This document shows positions 5,384 through 7,829 of a DNA stretch of 7,829 nt, piece after piece. Numbering within the stretch: position 1 is the first letter of the stretch; each line of letters opens with the position of its first letter. The stretch comes from Oscillospiraceae bacterium (GTDB lineage Bacteria > Bacillota > Clostridia > Oscillospirales > Ruminococcaceae): the NCBI GenBank assembly GCA_016303195.1, contig JAEDMD010000085.1, positions 1-7,829 on the forward strand, written 5' to 3'. A program made the translations under genes and the position numbers. Below the pieces are notes generated by a model. The model was not told the DNA's origin. It saw only the letters and a program-made list of their open reading frames with translations, and did not search any database.

Positions 5384-5409
5384 GATAATCTATGAATTGG
5401 AGGAACACT

Positions 5410-7829
5410 ATGAAGTTCAGGAAAATCATTGGTGGTCTGACTTCTCTTGCATTGTCTTGTTCTGCACTCGCAGGTGTAAGTACAACTTTGCCGCAGACCA
5501 CTCTCACAGCTCACGCCGCTCAGGGCAACTGGAAATTCGATTTCGGAGGCAGAGGCACTGCAAGCGGTTATACAGGTGTATCCGCAACTGATGGATACAA
5601 CTCAGGCAAAGGTTACGGATTTGCACAGACAAATTCCGTTTCCAATGTTAATGCCAATGGATCAGGCGCTCTTAATGATGCCGTAAAATTCAACAGCGGC
5701 GATGCTAAGAACACGTTCAACGTTGACTTGCCGAAGGGACTTTATGAAGTAAAAGTAATCACAGGTAACTCTCCACGTACCACCATCAAAATGGAAGGTA
5801 TGCTCCAGATGATAAATCTCACGGGCAATAATGCCGTTGAGACTATACAGATACCTGTTACTGACGGTCAGCTCAATGTTCAGGCTGTTGCAGGCATGAA
5901 CAACCGTGAATATTCAATTGCCGCAATGGAGATCAAACAGCTCAACACAAGCGGTCAGATGAAGCAGACTATATGGATCTGCGGTGACTCCACCGTTGCG
6001 AATTACTACAACACTGCCGACACAGCACAGCATGGCTGGGGACAGTTCCTCGGCAACCATGTTGACACCAAGACCTACGAGATCAGAAATATGGCGGCAA
6101 GCGGTCAGTATGCAAAGGGATTCGTAGACGCAGGACAGTTCACACCTATTGAATATTATGGAAAATCAGGAGATATCTACATTATATCCATTGGTATCAA
6201 TGACACGAATTACTCTAATTCGACCGAGTACTACAACACCGTTACCGACATGGTAAAAAAGGCTAAGGCAAAGGGAATGACCGTCTACCTCGTTAAACAG
6301 CAGGGCAGACACGGTGATCTCCAGAGAAGCCCGATGCTTGGCGGAAGATGGTTCGGCGGTGAGTTGGATAAGATAGGTTCGGAACAGAACGTAACTGTAT
6401 TCGACCTGTTCACAAAATGGCAGGATTTCGGTAAAACTCTCGGTTATGACGGAATGACCAGCTACTATGCGATACAGGCAAACGGCTCAAATGATGACCT
6501 CCACCAGAGCAAAAAAGGCGCTGAGAAACTGGCTGAGATGATGGGCGAATTCCTCATCAACGGCGGAGATGTCGAGCCGAAGGAAGTATTCACACCGGAA
6601 GCCGATGTGAAGTATATGCTGAAGAATGTCAACAGCGGTCTGTATATGGAAGTTGCCGATGCTAAGGTATTTGAAGGCGCTAACGTTCAGCAGTGGGGCG
6701 CAGATGCACCTGCCGACCACAACACATGGACTTTCACTCAGGCAACAGGAAATTATTATTACATAAAGTCCGCTCTTGACGGCGGAAATAAGTGGTATCT
6801 CTATGTCAACGACGGAAGCCGTGAAAATGGCGGTAATCTTGTTGTTGCGGAGAAAAACGGTTACAGCGACCAGTTCTTCCAGTTCTTCGAGGACAATAAC
6901 GGATATGTGACGATCAGTACAAGAGCGTCCCGTGATGCCTGCGCTGTTGAAGTCGGAAGCGCCAAGACCAACAACGGTGCTAACATCCAGCAGTGGGAAG
7001 TAAACGGTCACGATTGTCAGAAGTGGATAATCGAAAAAGTTGCAGAAACAACTACAACAACTACTACGACTACCACCACAACGACCACAACGGTCACAGA
7101 GCCTGAGATAACATCGACTGAGACCGAAACACAGCCTGTTGAGCCTGTTCTTGTGAAAGACCCCGGCGACGCTAACTGTGACGGTTCTGTAAATCTGGCT
7201 GACGCTGTTCTTATCATGCAGTCTATCGCAAATCCAAGCAAATACGGGCTCGGAACAAGTGAGGGAATCACTGCTCAGGGCATGAAGAACGGCGATATTG
7301 CAGGAAATAATGACGGAATCACAGGTATGGACGCTCAGTTCATCCAGCGCTATTGTCTCGGACTTGCTCAGCTTCCCGAAAAGGTTTACAGTACTCCTGA
7401 GACATCTGCAAGCACAACAGCCGCCACAACAACAACGACTACAACTACCACTGCAACAACACCCCCGCCTTTCATCTATGCTATTGACCAGAAGTGGGAT
7501 CAGGGCATGACTGAGACTACAAATTCGGGATTCACAAATCCCAATGGCTACCTGAATCTGGACAATGTTATGGGAAGCTATGTTGACTTCACAGCAAATG
7601 TTGCAGAGGATGGCAACTACATGACACATATCCGTTTCGCCAACGGTTCAGCTAATGACAGAAAGATGAAAGTCTATGTCAACGGCAATACAGAAAGCTA
7701 CTGGATCCAGTCATTCACTTCCACATCTGCATGGACAGAGTGGAATGAGTTCGGTATCGTTCTTCCGCTGAAGGCAGGAAGCAACACTATCAGATTTGAG
7801 TCAGCAACTTCAGAGGGCGGCCCGAACCT
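5410..7829 (+). CDS. Secreted dockerin-bearing CE12-like carbohydrate esterase, multi-modular (3' end outside window)
   Basis: 806 codons are visible, with no stop before the edge. Residues 1-36 are a signal peptide with likely cleavage after A-H-A. Residues 40-180 form a beta-rich domain (W-K-F-D-F-G) common before CE12 esterases. Residues 186-385 are an SGNH hydrolase: G-D-S-T with Ser194, Gly232, G-I-N-D with Asn264, and D-D-L-H with Asp362 and His365. This resembles rhamnogalacturonan or pectin acetylesterases. Residues 398-545 are a ricin-type (CBM13-like) domain with two Q-Q-W repeats (427-429, 527-529). After 15 threonines comes a type I dockerin (585-657) with calcium loops at 587-598 and 629-641. 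A second Thr linker leads to a CBM35-like domain from 688 (R-F-A-N-G, V-N-G, G-G-P-N). Export, docking to a scaffoldin and deacetylation of wall polysaccharide are expected. GGAGG lies 6 bases before the ATG. An internal dockerin suggests more modules downstream. Confidence 0.93.
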   Translation, partial: MKFRKIIGGLTSLALSCSALAGVSTTLPQTTLTAHAAQGNWKFDFGGRGTASGYTGVSATDGYNSGKGYGFAQTNSVSNVNANGSGALNDAVKFNSGDAKNTFNVDLPKGLYEVKVITGNSPRTTIKMEGMLQMINLTGNNAVETIQIPVTDGQLNVQAVAGMNNREYSIAAMEIKQLNTSGQMKQTIWICGDSTVANYYNTADTAQHGWGQFLGNHVDTKTYEIRNMAASGQYAKGFVDAGQFTPIEYYGKSGDIYIISIGINDTNYSNSTEYYNTVTDMVKKAKAKGMTVYLVKQQGRHGDLQRSPMLGGRWFGGELDKIGSEQNVTVFDLFTKWQDFGKTLGYDGMTSYYAIQANGSNDDLHQSKKGAEKLAEMMGEFLINGGDVEPKEVFTPEADVKYMLKNVNSGLYMEVADAKVFEGANVQQWGADAPADHNTWTFTQATGNYYYIKSALDGGNKWYLYVNDGSRENGGNLVVAEKNGYSDQFFQFFEDNNGYVTISTRASRDACAVEVGSAKTNNGANIQQWEVNGHDCQKWIIEKVAETTTTTTTTTTTTTTTVTEPEITSTETETQPVEPVLVKDPGDANCDGSVNLADAVLIMQSIANPSKYGLGTSEGITAQGMKNGDIAGNNDGITGMDAQFIQRYCLGLAQLPEKVYSTPETSASTTAATTTTTTTTTATTPPPFIYAIDQKWDQGMTETTNSGFTNPNGYLNLDNVMGSYVDFTANVAEDGNYMTHIRFANGSANDRKMKVYVNGNTESYWIQSFTSTSAWTEWNEFGIVLPLKAGSNTIRFESATSEGGPN
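7048..7092 (+). repeat. Thr codon tract (linker before the dockerin)
   Basis: Fifteen consecutive threonine codons (residues 547-561) use a mix of ACA, ACT, ACC and ACG. Synonymous variation shows selection for the protein sequence rather than a recent DNA-level expansion. Such linkers are often glycosylated in secreted fibre-degrading enzymes. Confidence 0.9.
7414..7461 (+). repeat. Thr-rich codon tract (linker after the dockerin)
   Basis: Residues 669-684 are threonine with three alanines, including nine consecutive threonines (673-681), followed by P-P-P. It joins the dockerin to the CBM35-like domain and mirrors the first linker, so the dockerin is flanked by flexible spacers on both sides. 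Confidence 0.88.

Noticed and set aside
5410..5520. Lipoprotein signal for the esterase
   Set aside because: Cys17 is preceded by A-L-S, which lacks the required hydrophobic residue at -3 of a lipobox. An A-H-A site for ordinary signal peptidase follows at residue 36.
5361..5591. 76-codon plus-strand ORF overlapping the esterase start
   Set aside because: It is out of frame with the esterase, whose signal peptide and GGAGG site are clear, and it has no ribosome binding site.
7048..7461. ACN repeats as a possible microsatellite or CRISPR-like array
   Set aside because: The repeats are Thr linkers with mixed synonymous codons, and there is no spacer-repeat periodicity.
6487..7629. 380-codon minus-strand ORF rich in Cys, Ser and Val
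   Set aside because: It is the antisense shadow of the esterase gene. Its Cys/Val runs arise from reading the Thr codon tracts backwards.

Overview
The window looks like a chromosomal segment of a cellulosome-forming, fibre-degrading Ruminococcus (Clostridia), probably near R. flavefaciens or R. champanellensis. The best evidence is the large secreted enzyme at the right end. It has a Ruminococcus-style type I dockerin, with a 'LADAVLIMQS' first calcium loop and an 'ITAQG...GNNDGITGMD' second loop, plus Thr-rich linkers. The SAM-I riboswitch, the AAGGAG/GGAGG ribosome binding sites and the TTGACT-17-TATAAT promoters fit a Firmicute.

Left end (1-960). A very small membrane protein gene (52 codons, minus strand, 91-249) has its own near-consensus promoter and a good ribosome binding site. 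After its TAG stop, the same frame stays open for 29 codons to a TGA at the first base of the window. The roughly 710-base gap before metK is not empty. It holds a possible stand-alone RNA unit (extended -10 at 535-543, foldable transcript, terminator at 646-677). It then holds a perfect-consensus promoter (759-787) driving a SAM-I riboswitch with an intrinsic terminator (798-941).

Middle (960-5075). metK (S-adenosylmethionine synthetase) is followed 10 bases later by an unrecognised 141-residue protein. The two are probably cotranscribed and both under SAM control. A long hairpin separates them from a membrane-anchored papain-like C39-type cysteine peptidase homologue. Converging from the right is a two-gene minus-strand operon of RadC-family (JAB/MPN) proteins. 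The downstream one (3671-4381) keeps the JAMM metal ligands. The upstream one (4386-5075) has lost them. The pair therefore resembles an active/inactive MPN couple. The intact RadC gene overlaps the peptidase gene tail-to-tail by 8 bases.

Right end (5076-7829). A divergent AT-rich promoter region carries tandem TTGACT promoters. These drive a large secreted modular carbohydrate esterase that runs off the window. Its visible order is signal peptide, beta-sandwich domain, SGNH/GDSL esterase (CE12-like, pectin/rhamnogalacturonan type), ricin-type CBM13-like domain, Thr linker, dockerin, Thr linker and CBM35-like domain. The dockerin is internal rather than C-terminal, so more modules may follow. 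The enzyme is expected to be exported, docked on a cellulosome scaffoldin and to deacetylate plant cell-wall polysaccharide.

No mobile element, tRNA, rRNA or CRISPR was seen.
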